Assembly: GCA_963976875.1 (NCBI GenBank)
Contig: CAXBML010000001.1
Coordinates: 62,001 to 126,000, forward strand
Direction of reading: 5' to 3'
Source of the DNA: Berkiella_A sp963976875
GTDB lineage: Bacteria > Pseudomonadota > Gammaproteobacteria > Berkiellales > Berkiellaceae
DNA: 64,000 bases
The position numbers and the translations under genes are program-made. The notes beneath the pieces are model-generated. The model saw nothing but the letters and a program-made list of their open reading frames with translations. It made no database searches and was not told the origin of the DNA. Shown here one piece after another: positions 27,719 through 36,507 of this stretch; within the stretch, counting starts at the first letter, position 1; every line of letters begins with the position of its first letter.

Positions 27719-28081
27719 ATGTTTAAATCAATTTTATCTCTATTCGTTCTTTCTTTTTCATTTGTGGGTCAGGCAATGGCGGGTGCCAGTGCAGAGGCAG
27801 GTCCAAATCCTTGGAGTCAAGTGATATTTTTGGGCGGCTTTATTTTAATCTTCTATTTTATGCTAATCAGACCCCAATCTAAACGTCATAAAGAACAAAA
27901 AAACTTGATCAATAGCATCTCTAAAGATGATGAAGTTGTAACCAGCGGCGGTATCATCGGGAAAGTTTTAAAAGTAACCGATCAATTTCTAGTCGTTGCG
28001 ATTGCTGACGGTATTGAAGTCAAAGTTCAAAAACATGCGATCAGTACAACATTGCCAAAAGGTACAATGAAAGATATTTAA
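27719..28081 (+). CDS. yajC: Sec translocon accessory protein YajC
   Basis: 120 residues, slightly longer than E. coli YajC because of an N-terminal hydrophobic segment that ends near AMA and looks like a signal sequence. The second membrane helix runs from about residue 32 to 52 (VIFLGGFILIFYFMLIRPQS), followed by the basic KRHKEQK. The cytosolic tail has DEVVTSGGIIGKV. YajC joins SecDF at the SecYEG channel. It is the first gene of yajC-secD-secF. Confidence 0.95.
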   Translation: MFKSILSLFVLSFSFVGQAMAGASAEAGPNPWSQVIFLGGFILIFYFMLIRPQSKRHKEQKNLINSISKDDEVVTSGGIIGKVLKVTDQFLVVAIADGIEVKVQKHAISTTLPKGTMKDI

Positions 28082-28121
28082 CCCAATATAAGTTCTTATT
28101 AGATTCAACAAAAGGAATATT

Positions 28122-29984
28122 ATGTTAAACAGGTACCCGCTTTGGAAGAACCTATTATTAGTCGGCATATTATTGGTCGGCTTTATTTATGCTTTACCTA
28201 ATTTATTTGGGGAAGATCCAGCTGTTCAAGTGATTCCAACCACAGGCTATAAAATTGATGCTCAAATGGAAAAAAACATTGGGTCTCGGCTTGAGCAGGC
28301 GGGTATTGCTTTTAAATCGGTGAGTAATGTTGATAATACATTATTGATTCGTCTGAGTGATGAAGGCGCACAGTTAAAAACAAAAGAAATTATTAAAGCA
28401 GAAGTTGGCGGTAATTACATTACAGCTTTGAACTTGGCTCCTAAAACACCCTATTGGCTCTCTGTGCTTGGGGCCAACCCTATGAAACTAGGCTTGGACT
28501 TGAGAGGTGGCGTCCACTTTCTTATGGAAGTTGATGTTGATGGGGCTTTAGATAGATACGTCGATAGTGCATTAGGTGAAGTTCGCTCTATTATGCGCGA
28601 AAATAAAGTCCGCTACAGTCGCTTACATAAATTGAAGACTGAGTTAGGCGTGAAAATCGTATTCGATTCTGAGGCGCGTTTACAGCAGGCCAAAACGCTG
28701 ATGAACAAATCTTTCCAAGAATATGATTTGGTTCAAAAAAAAGAAAATAATGATTTCCAGCTAATTTGTCACATTAAGCAAGCACGCTTGCAAGAGCTTA
28801 GAAATGCAACTGTAGAGAAGTCTATTACCACTTTGCGTAATCGCGTGAACGAATTGGGTGTTGCTGAGGCTGTTGTGCAAAGACAAGGTGCGAATCATAT
28901 TGTTGTAGAGTTACCTGGTATTCAAGATACCGCTCGAGCAAAAGATATTTTGGGCAAAACGGCCACTTTAGCGTTTTTTCTTGAAGCAGAAGAAGCGGCA
29001 AATCAGCGTAATGTTAATGTCGCTCCAGCTGGAACAAAATGGTACAACGATCGAAATGGTCGACCCATATTGTTAAGTAAGCGTGTGATTTTAACCGGAG
29101 ACTCAATTATCGGGGCTATGGTTGGCGCAGATGGTCAAACAGGGCAACCGGCTGTTCATGTTAATGTGGCGAATAAAGGCCTGGCCATCTGGCAAAAGGC
29201 GACTTCTGCGAATGTCGGCAGAGGTTTAGGGGTTATTTACCAAGAAACCAAAACAGACTTTATCCAAATCAATGGTGAGGTGGTTAAAAAAAATCGTACA
29301 GATGAATCTTTAATTAGTTTTGCAACGATAAATAGCCCGTTGGGTAGCCGATTCCAGATTACCGGACTTACTTTAAACGAAGCACAAGATTTGTCACTTT
29401 TACTCAGGGCCGGCTCCTTACCCGCTATTATTACTATCGTCGAAGAGCGAACAGTAGGGCCTAGCTTAGGGCAAGAAAATATCAAGTTGGGACAAATCTC
29501 TATTGCGGTAGGATTAGGATTAGTTTTGATTTGCATGGTCTTGTATTACAGTGTATTTGGTATTATTGCCAACTTAGCTTTGGTGATTAATGTGATTTTA
29601 CTTGTGGCTATTTTGTCACTTGTGGGGGCAACCTTAACCTTGCCCGGTATTGCGGGGATTGTTTTAACCATAGGTATGGCTGTTGATGCGAATGTCCTTA
29701 TTTTTGAACGTATTCGCGAAGAGCTGCGAGCAGGTGTTTCGGCTCAAGCGGCTATATATAGCGGTTTTGAAAGAGCTTTTATTACGATTGTAGACGCTAA
29801 CCTCACAACATTGATTGTGGCGGTTATTTTGTTTAGCGTTGGGACCGGACCTGTTCGTGGGTTTGCCGTAACCCTGAGTATCGGTATTTTGACTTCTATG
29901 GTCACCGCTATTGCAGGGACACGCGCCATGGTGAACCTGGTCTATGGTGGTCGCACAGTACAGAAATTAAGAGTGGGGATTTAA
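28122..29984 (+). CDS. secD: Protein translocase subunit SecD
   Basis: 620 residues, the normal SecD length. It is an inner-membrane RND-type subunit that uses the proton gradient to help proteins leave SecYEG on the periplasmic side. The N-terminal membrane helix, the D1 motif LGLDLRGGVHFLMEVD, the large periplasmic domain (VNELGVAEAVVQRQGANHIV) and the five C-terminal membrane helices with GMAVDANVLIFERIREEL are all intact. It lies 40 bases after yajC and 3 bases before secF. Confidence 0.98.
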   Translation: MLNRYPLWKNLLLVGILLVGFIYALPNLFGEDPAVQVIPTTGYKIDAQMEKNIGSRLEQAGIAFKSVSNVDNTLLIRLSDEGAQLKTKEIIKAEVGGNYITALNLAPKTPYWLSVLGANPMKLGLDLRGGVHFLMEVDVDGALDRYVDSALGEVRSIMRENKVRYSRLHKLKTELGVKIVFDSEARLQQAKTLMNKSFQEYDLVQKKENNDFQLICHIKQARLQELRNATVEKSITTLRNRVNELGVAEAVVQRQGANHIVVELPGIQDTARAKDILGKTATLAFFLEAEEAANQRNVNVAPAGTKWYNDRNGRPILLSKRVILTGDSIIGAMVGADGQTGQPAVHVNVANKGLAIWQKATSANVGRGLGVIYQETKTDFIQINGEVVKKNRTDESLISFATINSPLGSRFQITGLTLNEAQDLSLLLRAGSLPAIITIVEERTVGPSLGQENIKLGQISIAVGLGLVLICMVLYYSVFGIIANLALVINVILLVAILSLVGATLTLPGIAGIVLTIGMAVDANVLIFERIREELRAGVSAQAAIYSGFERAFITIVDANLTTLIVAVILFSVGTGPVRGFAVTLSIGILTSMVTAIAGTRAMVNLVYGGRTVQKLRVGI

Positions 29985-29987
29985 TTC

Positions 29988-30917
29988 ATGGAACTTTTTC
30001 ACAATCTTCCTCATATTGATTTTATGGGGCAACGCAAGTGGGCGGCAGCATTATCTACAATTATTTTTGCCGTATCTATCTTCTTTCTGGTCACGAGAGG
30101 TTTGAATTTTGGTTTAGACTTCACAGGTGGAACTCAGTTAGAGTTGCGTTATGAACATGCGGTTGATTTTGAAGCCGTATCTGACCAGCTGGAGGCTTCT
30201 GGTTTTGATGGCGCCAAAGTAACACAATACGGTACTGTCAACGATATTTTGGTTAAAATAGCTAATCGTGAAGGCGTATCAGAGCAAGAGTTAGGCCAAA
30301 AAGTTGTAAATGCACTTAAATCTTATGACGAAAATGTAAAATTAAGGCGAGTAGAATTTGTGGGATCTGAGGTTGGCGCGCATTTGGCGGAACAAGGTGG
30401 ACTAGCCGTTTTAGTCGCCCTTATTGCAATTATGATTTATATTGCAATGCGATTTGAGTATCGTTTTAGTATTAGTGCTGCTGTGGCATTAATGCATGAT
30501 CCTATCGTGATTTTGGGGATATTTGCTTATTACCAACTTGATTTTGACCTGGCAACACTGGCTGCTGTATTAGCTATTTTGGGTTATTCCTTGAATGATA
30601 GTATCGTTGTATTTGATAGAGTGAGAGAAAATTTCCGAAAAGTTCGTAAGGGCACAGCCTCTGAAATTGTGAACCTCTCTATTAATCAGACTTTATCACG
30701 CACAATCATGACATCTGTATTGACGCTTTTAGTGGTGTTAGCCTTGTTTTTCTTTGGCGGCGAATCATTGCATAGTTTCTCTGCTGCATTACTAATAGGC
30801 ATCATTGTTGGAACATATTCCTCCATTTATGTTTCTGGTGCTCTAGCGGTTGTTTTAGGCTTAAGTAAAAATGACCTGATGAGCGGTGCTAAAAGAGCCA
30901 CTGATGATATGCCTTAA
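29988..30917 (+). CDS. secF: Protein translocase subunit SecF
   Basis: 309 residues. It is the partner of SecD in proton-driven protein translocation. The N-terminal helix is followed by LNFGLDFTGGTQLELRY and the small periplasmic domain. The membrane half contains YSLNDSIVVFDRVRENFRK, equivalent to the SecD ERIRE region. The gene starts 3 bases after the secD stop. The stop codon lies inside the terminator hairpin that follows. Confidence 0.98.
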   Translation: MELFHNLPHIDFMGQRKWAAALSTIIFAVSIFFLVTRGLNFGLDFTGGTQLELRYEHAVDFEAVSDQLEASGFDGAKVTQYGTVNDILVKIANREGVSEQELGQKVVNALKSYDENVKLRRVEFVGSEVGAHLAEQGGLAVLVALIAIMIYIAMRFEYRFSISAAVALMHDPIVILGIFAYYQLDFDLATLAAVLAILGYSLNDSIVVFDRVRENFRKVRKGTASEIVNLSINQTLSRTIMTSVLTLLVVLALFFFGGESLHSFSAALLIGIIVGTYSSIYVSGALAVVLGLSKNDLMSGAKRATDDMP

Positions 30918-30934
30918 TTTAGGCATATCATTTT
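30904..30934. terminator. Bidirectional terminator at the secF 3' end
   Basis: ATGATATGCCT (30904-30914) pairs perfectly with AGGCATATCAT (30921-30931) around a TAATTT loop, followed by TTT. It overlaps the secF stop codon and sits next to the 3' end of the convergent gene at 30928. Confidence 0.75.
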
Positions 30935-32052
30935 GCGTCTTCTTTAGATGTATCTTCTGACTTTGATTTACTTTTAAAGATTTTTGCTTTCATTCGGGCA
31001 TAAAACGCACTATTCACAAACGTATGGAAGCCTTTTTTCATATGTTTCCAGGTGAACTTAGTTGCTTTCCAAGCATAACAAGCTAAAATTTTTCCATAAT
31101 GCCAAAGCCATTGTGTCGTTTTTACTGTAATGTCTTTGGCTTTATCTATATGTTCTTTTTTTATCTTAAAGCCTTTTTTGGCTTCTGTTTTTTCTAGATT
31201 CGAAGTTTGAGTCTCTACTTTTTTATTTTCAGTTTCTGGCTTCAGTTCAGTTACTTTATTCTCAGCACTTTGAGATTCAGTTTTAGGGGGAATGGGTTCT
31301 GCTGACATGTCATTTACTCCAGGTTTTGCGTTTATAAGATAATTGTGTAATAACTGATCATCTGGATCTTCAAATTGTACTTCAGACTGTGCTTTAGTCT
31401 GTGTGTCTGGCTGTGCATCATTGTGTGCATCAGTCTGTTCTAAACTTTGTCGTGGCGCGCGAATTGGCGGCGAGGTCATATAATAGGTTTGGTCGTATTT
31501 TTCATTGGCAATAATATGTGCAAAAGCATTGTAGAAAGTGGGTATTAATAATGCCTCATCTTTCTTGCCAAATGCTTCTTGAAAAATAGGCCCAATCACT
31601 AATGCACACTTAAAATATTCATTTTGGGTTTTAGGGCGGAGGATGTGTCTGGTGAAGTATAAAAATTGAAAAAGGCAATAAGCTTTGTCAGTATCGCCAC
31701 TATTAGCCAGTCTTAGAATCAATGCATCCATGGCTTCTTGATATTTTTGGGACGCGTTAATGGGGCTGATATTTTCAATATTTTTTATCGTTTCGATAAA
31801 ATTTGTAATATGCGGATCTTTATCGTTAAATATATTCGCGCTGCGCATAACCTGTTTGAGCGCATCGATTAAGTCATATTGGGTAAAGTCTGTGGTATTG
31901 GTGGTATTGCTGAGAAGTTTTGATATATTCTCTGGAGTACCTTTATTGAGCCACAAGGCATCCAAGTCAGGTTTATCGACCTCAAGCTCATCCACTGAGA
32001 AATTAATCAGTTCTTTTAATTGTTGAGTTGTATTCTCGTGCTCAATGCCCAT
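30928..32052 (-). CDS. Putative effector-like protein with a degenerate RhoGAP-like domain
   Basis: 374 residues, no signal peptide. Residues 29-47 (DLDALWLNKGTPENISKLL) line up without gaps with the RhoGAP start (dtEGifRvsG...). K66 and R70 match the conserved K-x3-R helix. Residues 120-161 match the second half: CLFQFLYF, N144 in the N-K-M position, and ALVIGPIF with P155. The catalytic arginine position is L35, so GAP activity would be lost. Residues about 205-290 are a low-complexity Gln/Thr/Glu linker. The C-terminal 80 residues are basic and aromatic (TTQWLWHYGKI, then YAWKATKFTWKHMKKGF), perhaps membrane-binding. The domain call is from pattern recognition by eye; the effector role is inferred. 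Confidence 0.5.
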   Translation of the reverse strand: MGIEHENTTQQLKELINFSVDELEVDKPDLDALWLNKGTPENISKLLSNTTNTTDFTQYDLIDALKQVMRSANIFNDKDPHITNFIETIKNIENISPINASQKYQEAMDALILRLANSGDTDKAYCLFQFLYFTRHILRPKTQNEYFKCALVIGPIFQEAFGKKDEALLIPTFYNAFAHIIANEKYDQTYYMTSPPIRAPRQSLEQTDAHNDAQPDTQTKAQSEVQFEDPDDQLLHNYLINAKPGVNDMSAEPIPPKTESQSAENKVTELKPETENKKVETQTSNLEKTEAKKGFKIKKEHIDKAKDITVKTTQWLWHYGKILACYAWKATKFTWKHMKKGFHTFVNSAFYARMKAKIFKSKSKSEDTSKEDAK

Positions 32053-32122
32053 ATTTTAAACCCATAGCGTAATAAATTCAGGTGCTATGGGTTGATATCG
32101 GCTAAGATGCGGAAATCTTTAA

Positions 32123-32914
32123 TTAATTTTCGTCTGCTAAATAAGTTTTGAGGGTGTTGAATATCTTTGGGGTAGTGGCAATGATATCGCCAGACTCTAA
32201 GCAATCTCTGTCTTTATGTATATCACTAACCCAGCCACCTGCTTCTTGTATCAATAGCATTCCAGCAGCAATATCCCAAGGTTTTAGATTATACTCCCAA
32301 AATCCATCTAATCGACCCGCAGCAACGTAAGCTAGATCTAAAGCTGCAGCGCCAGCGCGACGAATACCCACACATTTAGGCACAATTTTTTGGAAGCTAT
32401 TCAGATATTTTTCCAAATTATGGAATGTGGTATAGGGGATGCCAGTTCCCAGTAGTGCTTTTTCTATGCGATCAATTTTACTGACTCGAATACGCTTACC
32501 ATTGAGCTGTGCACCACCACCTTTGCTGGCAGAAAATAATTCATCACGAGAGGGGTCATATACAACAGCATGTTGAAGTTTACCCTCGTATTTTATGGCA
32601 ATAGAAACGGCATATTGGGGGAATCCATGCAAGAAGTTGGTTGTGCCATCAAGGGGGTCAATAATCCATAAAGGAATATTATTGTTGATTTCTGTATGAG
32701 AAGCCCCAGATTCTTCTGCTAAAATTTGATGTTCTGGGTAATTTTTACGGATTAACTCTATAATAGCTTTTTCTGCGATTTGGTCAACTTGGCTGACGAA
32801 GTCATTACGGCCTTTTTCTCTAATAGTCAGTGATCTAATATCATCTTCAGCTCGGATAATAATTTTGCCTGCTGTACGGGCGGCTTTGATTGCGATGTTT
32901 AATAGTGGATGCAT
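32123..32914 (-). CDS. suhB: Inositol-1-monophosphatase family protein SuhB
   Basis: 263 residues from the ATG at 32914. The frame runs 20 codons further upstream, but MHPLLNIAIKAARTAG matches the E. coli SuhB start. It is a Mg-dependent inositol monophosphatase that in E. coli also serves in rRNA antitermination complexes. The metal and substrate motifs EESGAS, WIIDPLDGTTNFLHGFP and WDIAAGMLLIQEAGG are all intact. It is divergent from trmJ, as in E. coli. Confidence 0.96.
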   Translation of the reverse strand: MHPLLNIAIKAARTAGKIIIRAEDDIRSLTIREKGRNDFVSQVDQIAEKAIIELIRKNYPEHQILAEESGASHTEINNNIPLWIIDPLDGTTNFLHGFPQYAVSIAIKYEGKLQHAVVYDPSRDELFSASKGGGAQLNGKRIRVSKIDRIEKALLGTGIPYTTFHNLEKYLNSFQKIVPKCVGIRRAGAAALDLAYVAAGRLDGFWEYNLKPWDIAAGMLLIQEAGGWVSDIHKDRDCLESGDIIATTPKIFNTLKTYLADEN

Positions 32915-33011
32915 AAGTAAGATTTCTATATAATTTGTTCCTGGGTTGGCGTGCATTATAACAATGAAGCCCACTTTCTGATATTATTTTTTTTAAAAAT
33001 TCGGGCGCAAT

Positions 33012-33033
33012 GGGACACCCAAGTTAAATTGAG
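33012..33033. repeat. GGGACACCC-type REP-like repeat unit
   Basis: GGGACACCC followed by AAGTTAAATTGAG. It closely matches the reverse complement of units at 46590-46642. An inverted GGGTGTC follows at about 33078-33085, so the region could form a paired element. Confidence 0.5.
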
Positions 33034-33116
33034 GGAACTACTCGCTTTTTCTCTACTGTTCGCGGCTTGTTCTCGAAGGGTGTCGTTACAAATTATAAGT
33101 ATATTGGGTTAGAAAT

Positions 33117-33851
33117 ATGATAGAAGATATTCGGGTTGTTTTAGTTGAAACTTCCCATCCTGGTAATATTGGTGCAGTTGCCCGGTCTATGAAAAACATG
33201 GGGTTAAAACGTTTATTTTTAGTGAACCCCAAAACATTTCCCAGCGCATTAGCCACAGAGCGTTCTGCTGGGGCAGATGACATCCTGGAACAAGCCCAAG
33301 TCGTACCGACACTCAGAGACGCAATTTCTGACTGTGAGTTGGTTTTGGGCACCAGTGCACGATTAAGACAAATCCCAAGACCCACATTAAACCCTCGCCA
33401 AACCGCCGAACAAGTGTTTGCTTATCCAAACATTGATAAAGTTGCGGTGATATTTGGTACGGAGCGAAGTGGATTAACCAATGATGCTTTAGCGCAGTGC
33501 CATTATCATATTGTCATTCCGGCCAATCCGAATTATTCATCTCTAAATTTAGCGCAAGCAGTTCAAATTATCACTTATGAACTGTATCAATGTTATTTAA
33601 TTCAAAATCCAGTCAAAACAGATGTTTCTACCATGATAACCCAAGCCCCAATGGAAGACGTACTAGGAGTATTTGACCATATGGAAACTGTATTGGATAA
33701 AATTGAGTTCTTAAATCCAAAATCTTCCCAAATTCTGCTTTACAGAATTAAACGCATGATTCTCAAGGCTAAACTTGAGACAGAAGAAGTCAATATACTC
33801 AGAGGGATTTTTAAAGCCATTTTGCGGAAGATACCCGTTATTGCCTCTTAA
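33117..33851 (+). CDS. trmJ: tRNA (cytidine/uridine-2'-O-)-methyltransferase TrmJ
   Basis: 244 residues. It is a SPOUT-family methyltransferase that modifies the 2'-O of position 32 in the anticodon loop of some tRNAs using S-adenosylmethionine. The N-terminal RVVLVETSHPGNIGAVARSM and the knot motifs FGTERSGLTN and IPANPNYSSLNLAQAVQII are typical. It sits between suhB (divergent) and iscR, as in E. coli. Confidence 0.95.
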   Translation: MIEDIRVVLVETSHPGNIGAVARSMKNMGLKRLFLVNPKTFPSALATERSAGADDILEQAQVVPTLRDAISDCELVLGTSARLRQIPRPTLNPRQTAEQVFAYPNIDKVAVIFGTERSGLTNDALAQCHYHIVIPANPNYSSLNLAQAVQIITYELYQCYLIQNPVKTDVSTMITQAPMEDVLGVFDHMETVLDKIEFLNPKSSQILLYRIKRMILKAKLETEEVNILRGIFKAILRKIPVIAS

Positions 33852-33869
33852 TAAACCGCTTGTTTTAAA

Positions 33870-33883
33870 TGGGAATATTCCCA
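33870..33883. promoter_or_regulatory. Perfect 14-base palindrome upstream of iscR
   Basis: TGGGAATATTCCCA, just after the trmJ stop and about 30 bases before the TATAAT of the iscR promoter. It could be a protein-binding site; no known regulator is assigned. Confidence 0.35.
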
Positions 33884-33890
33884 GAATAGG

Positions 33891-33919
33891 TTTAAGTCAT
33901 CGAGTCAAAGGGATATAAT
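33891..33919 (+). promoter_or_regulatory. Candidate iscR promoter
   Basis: A perfect TATAAT at 33914-33919 with a weak TTTAAG at 33891-33896 and 17-base spacing. Transcription would start near 33926, right at the IscR-type operator. Confidence 0.5.
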
Positions 33920-33926
33920 AGAATTG

Positions 33927-33951
33927 AATCTTGACTAATTTACTTGGGTAT
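33927..33951 (+). promoter_or_regulatory. IscR type 1 binding site
   Basis: TTGACTAATTTACTTGGGTA from 33931 closely follows the E. coli type 1 IscR motif (TTGAC-N-x-WWTTACTCGGGTAT) used by [2Fe-2S]-IscR to repress its own operon. Its position, about 40 bases before the iscR start and at the predicted transcription start, supports autorepression. Confidence 0.75.
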
Positions 33952-33989
33952 GAGAGATTGCACCTGTTTGAACTATATGATGACTAGGC

Positions 33990-34460
33990 ATGAAACTAAC
34001 TACCAAGGGGCGCTATGCAGTCACGTTGCTGCTAGATGTCACAATGCTGCAGAAGAATGGCCCTGTCACAGTTCCAGGTATTGCTAATCGACATGATCTA
34101 TCAGCGGCTTATTTAGAGAGAATTGCCGCTCAATTGAGAGCTCATGGTTTACTGAAAAGTATTCGAGGTGCACAAGGGGGATATTTATTAGCCCGCCCTG
34201 CAAATGAGATCGATCTCGCGGAGGTTATTGGGGCTGTAGACGAGAAAATGGATGCCACAAAGTGTCAGGGGCGGGGAAACTGTCGGGATGGCAAAGTTTG
34301 CCTTACTCATCATTTGTGGGATTCTTTGAATCAAGTCATATTAGATTATCTCAAAAGTATATCTTTAAAGGATTTGGTTGAAGATCCCGGCATCATTCAT
34401 GCGGCAAAAGAATTTTATAAATTATTACCAACGCCCGTGTTGGTTGAAGAGCAAAACTGA
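33990..34460 (+). CDS. iscR: Fe-S cluster regulator IscR (Rrf2 family)
   Basis: 156 residues. It senses cluster supply by carrying a [2Fe-2S] cluster and, in that form, represses the isc operon. The winged helix starts MKLTTKGRYAVTLLLD. The cluster ligands C92, C98, C104 and H107 lie at the same positions as in E. coli. It is the first gene of the isc operon, with a matching operator upstream. Confidence 0.98.
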   Translation: MKLTTKGRYAVTLLLDVTMLQKNGPVTVPGIANRHDLSAAYLERIAAQLRAHGLLKSIRGAQGGYLLARPANEIDLAEVIGAVDEKMDATKCQGRGNCRDGKVCLTHHLWDSLNQVILDYLKSISLKDLVEDPGIIHAAKEFYKLLPTPVLVEEQN

Positions 34461-34465
34461 TTGGA

Positions 34466-35701
34466 ATGATTATGATGGATGAAACTATGAGTAACACATC
34501 TATACGCTACTTTGATTATGCGGCCACAACGCCGATTGATCCAAAAGTGCAAAAGTTAATGATTGATTGCATACAAAATCACTATGGTAATCCGGCATCT
34601 CGTTCACATGCATATGGCTGGGATGCAGAAACATTAGTTGAAAATGCCCGTCAGCAAGTTGCAGATTTAATCCATGCAGATTCACGTGAAATTATTTGGA
34701 CCAGTGGTGCGACAGAATCAAATAATTTGGCTATTAAAGGTGCGGCACATTTCTATCAGAGAAAAGGCAAGCATATTATTACCAGTAAAACTGAGCATAA
34801 AGCTGTATTGGATACTTGTAGGCAATTAGAGCGTGAAGGTTTTGAAGTGACCTATTTAGAGCCCAATAATAAAGGCTTTATTACACCGCAAACCGTCGTG
34901 GATGCTATTCGTGAAGATACGATTATTGTTTCTATAATGCACGTCAATAATGAGATTGGTGTCATACAAGATATCGAAGCAATAGGAAAAATTACCCGAG
35001 AACATAAAATTATATTTCATGTAGATGCGGCCCAGAGTGTGGGGAAAATATCGCTAGATATGGAAGCAAATCAAGTAGACTTATTATCTATATCGGGGCA
35101 TAAAATATACGGGCCCAAAGGTATTGGTGCATTATATGTGCGTCGCAAACCTAGAGTACGTTTAGAAGCACAAATGCATGGGGGTGGTCACGAGCGCGGG
35201 TTGCGTTCTGGTACTTTAGCCACCCACCAGATTGCTGGTATGGGGGAGGCGTGTCGTATATTAAAAGAACAAATGGCCTCTGAAGCGAAGCATTTATTAG
35301 AATTAAAAAAACGTTTTTGGCATGGCGTGAGTGAGATTGAGGCATTGAGTCTCAATGGTGACTTTGACAAAAGTGTGCCGGGTATATTGAACTTTAGTAT
35401 TAATTATATCGAAGGTGAATCTTTGATTATGGGGCTAAAAGATTTGGCCATGTCTTCAGGCTCAGCCTGCACATCCTCTAGCTTAGAGCCTTCTTATGTG
35501 CTCAGAGCACTCGGGCTGCCGGATGAGTTGGCCCACAGTTCTTTACGTTTTTCTATGGGCCGCTTTACGACGGAAGAAGATGTAGATTATGCCGTTAAGC
35601 GCATTCATGAAGTGGTGGGTCGATTGCGCGATTTATCACCTTTGTGGGAAATGTACCAAGATGGCGTTGATTTAAAAACAGTAGAATGGGTTGCACACTA
35701 A
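34466..35701 (+). CDS. iscS: Cysteine desulfurase IscS
   Basis: 411 residues. A PLP enzyme that takes sulfur from cysteine and passes it to IscU and other acceptors. The PLP lysine is K213 in SGHKIYGPKG and the persulfide cysteine is C335 in SSGSACTSSSLEPSY. HVDAAQSVGK and the C-terminal FTTEEDVDYAV are typical. The start is uncertain among several Mets: 34466, 34475 (GGA at a better distance) or 34487. It follows iscR by 5 bases. Confidence 0.98.
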   Translation: MIMMDETMSNTSIRYFDYAATTPIDPKVQKLMIDCIQNHYGNPASRSHAYGWDAETLVENARQQVADLIHADSREIIWTSGATESNNLAIKGAAHFYQRKGKHIITSKTEHKAVLDTCRQLEREGFEVTYLEPNNKGFITPQTVVDAIREDTIIVSIMHVNNEIGVIQDIEAIGKITREHKIIFHVDAAQSVGKISLDMEANQVDLLSISGHKIYGPKGIGALYVRRKPRVRLEAQMHGGGHERGLRSGTLATHQIAGMGEACRILKEQMASEAKHLLELKKRFWHGVSEIEALSLNGDFDKSVPGILNFSINYIEGESLIMGLKDLAMSSGSACTSSSLEPSYVLRALGLPDELAHSSLRFSMGRFTTEEDVDYAVKRIHEVVGRLRDLSPLWEMYQDGVDLKTVEWVAH

Positions 35702-35725
35702 ACAGGTTAACCCTTAGGAGCTAAC

Positions 35726-36118
35726 ATGGCATATAACGAAAAAGTAATTGATCATTATGAAAACCCAAGAAATGTGGGTAGTTTAGACAAAGCACGTAAA
35801 GATGTTGGCACCGGTATGGTGGGTGCACCGGCTTGTGGCGATGTGATGAAATTGCAAATTCAAGTCGATGAGAAAACAGGCATTATTCAGGATGCGGTAT
35901 TCAAGACATATGGTTGCGGTTCAGCGATTGCTTCTAGTTCATTGGCAACAGAAATGCTGAAAGGTCGACATTTAGATGATGCGACCGATATCAAAAATTC
36001 AGAAATAGCGACTGAGCTGAAATTGCCGCCCGTAAAGATACATTGCTCTTTATTAGCAGAAGATGCGATTAAGGCAGCCATTAAAGATTATCAATCTAAA
36101 AAAGAGAACCGAGAGTAG
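35726..36118 (+). CDS. iscU: Fe-S cluster scaffold IscU
   Basis: 130 residues. The [2Fe-2S] cluster is built on this scaffold and then handed on with HscA/HscB help. Ligand residues C37, C64, H106 and C107 are present, with D39 nearby. The HscA recognition motif LPPVK is at 100-104. A good GGAG ribosome site precedes the ATG. Confidence 0.99.
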   Translation: MAYNEKVIDHYENPRNVGSLDKARKDVGTGMVGAPACGDVMKLQIQVDEKTGIIQDAVFKTYGCGSAIASSSLATEMLKGRHLDDATDIKNSEIATELKLPPVKIHCSLLAEDAIKAAIKDYQSKKENRE

Positions 36119-36119
36119 A

Positions 36120-36500
36120 ATGGAAAATCCAAGTAGTTTGCCCAATGGCGATCCTGGCTTACAAGTCACAAAAGATGCGATAGAGCATTTTGAACGAATT
36201 TTAAAAAATAAAGATAAATTTATTGGTATTCGTGTTGCTGTTAAAAAAGCGGGTTGCTCGGGTTATGAGTACGTTTTGACTCTAGCAAAAGAAATTGATT
36301 TGAATGAATTTGACTTTGTATTTCAGCATGAGCATTTTAATATTATTATTGATAAAGAAATATATATGAAATTTATCAAGGGTGGCACAACATTAGACTT
36401 TCAAAAGGAAGGTATTAATGAGGGGGTTAAATTTGATAACCCTAATGTGGGGCATCAATGTGGTTGTGGTGAGAGTTTTACTTTAACAAGTGAAGCATAA
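36120..36500 (+). CDS. iscA: A-type Fe-S carrier IscA
   Basis: 126 residues from the ATG at 36120, two bases after the iscU stop; the frame also opens upstream inside iscU but that start is not supported. Carrier for Fe-S clusters to target proteins. The three family cysteines are seen in KKAGCSGYEY and HQCGCGESF near the C-terminus. About 20 residues longer at the N-terminus than E. coli IscA. Confidence 0.95.
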   Translation: MENPSSLPNGDPGLQVTKDAIEHFERILKNKDKFIGIRVAVKKAGCSGYEYVLTLAKEIDLNEFDFVFQHEHFNIIIDKEIYMKFIKGGTTLDFQKEGINEGVKFDNPNVGHQCGCGESFTLTSEA

Positions 36501-36507
36501 AAATAGT

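Noticed and set aside
31154..31320. Low-complexity Lys/Glu/Thr stretch in the RhoGAP-like protein as a repeat domain
   Set aside because: No periodic unit can be seen; it looks like a flexible linker.
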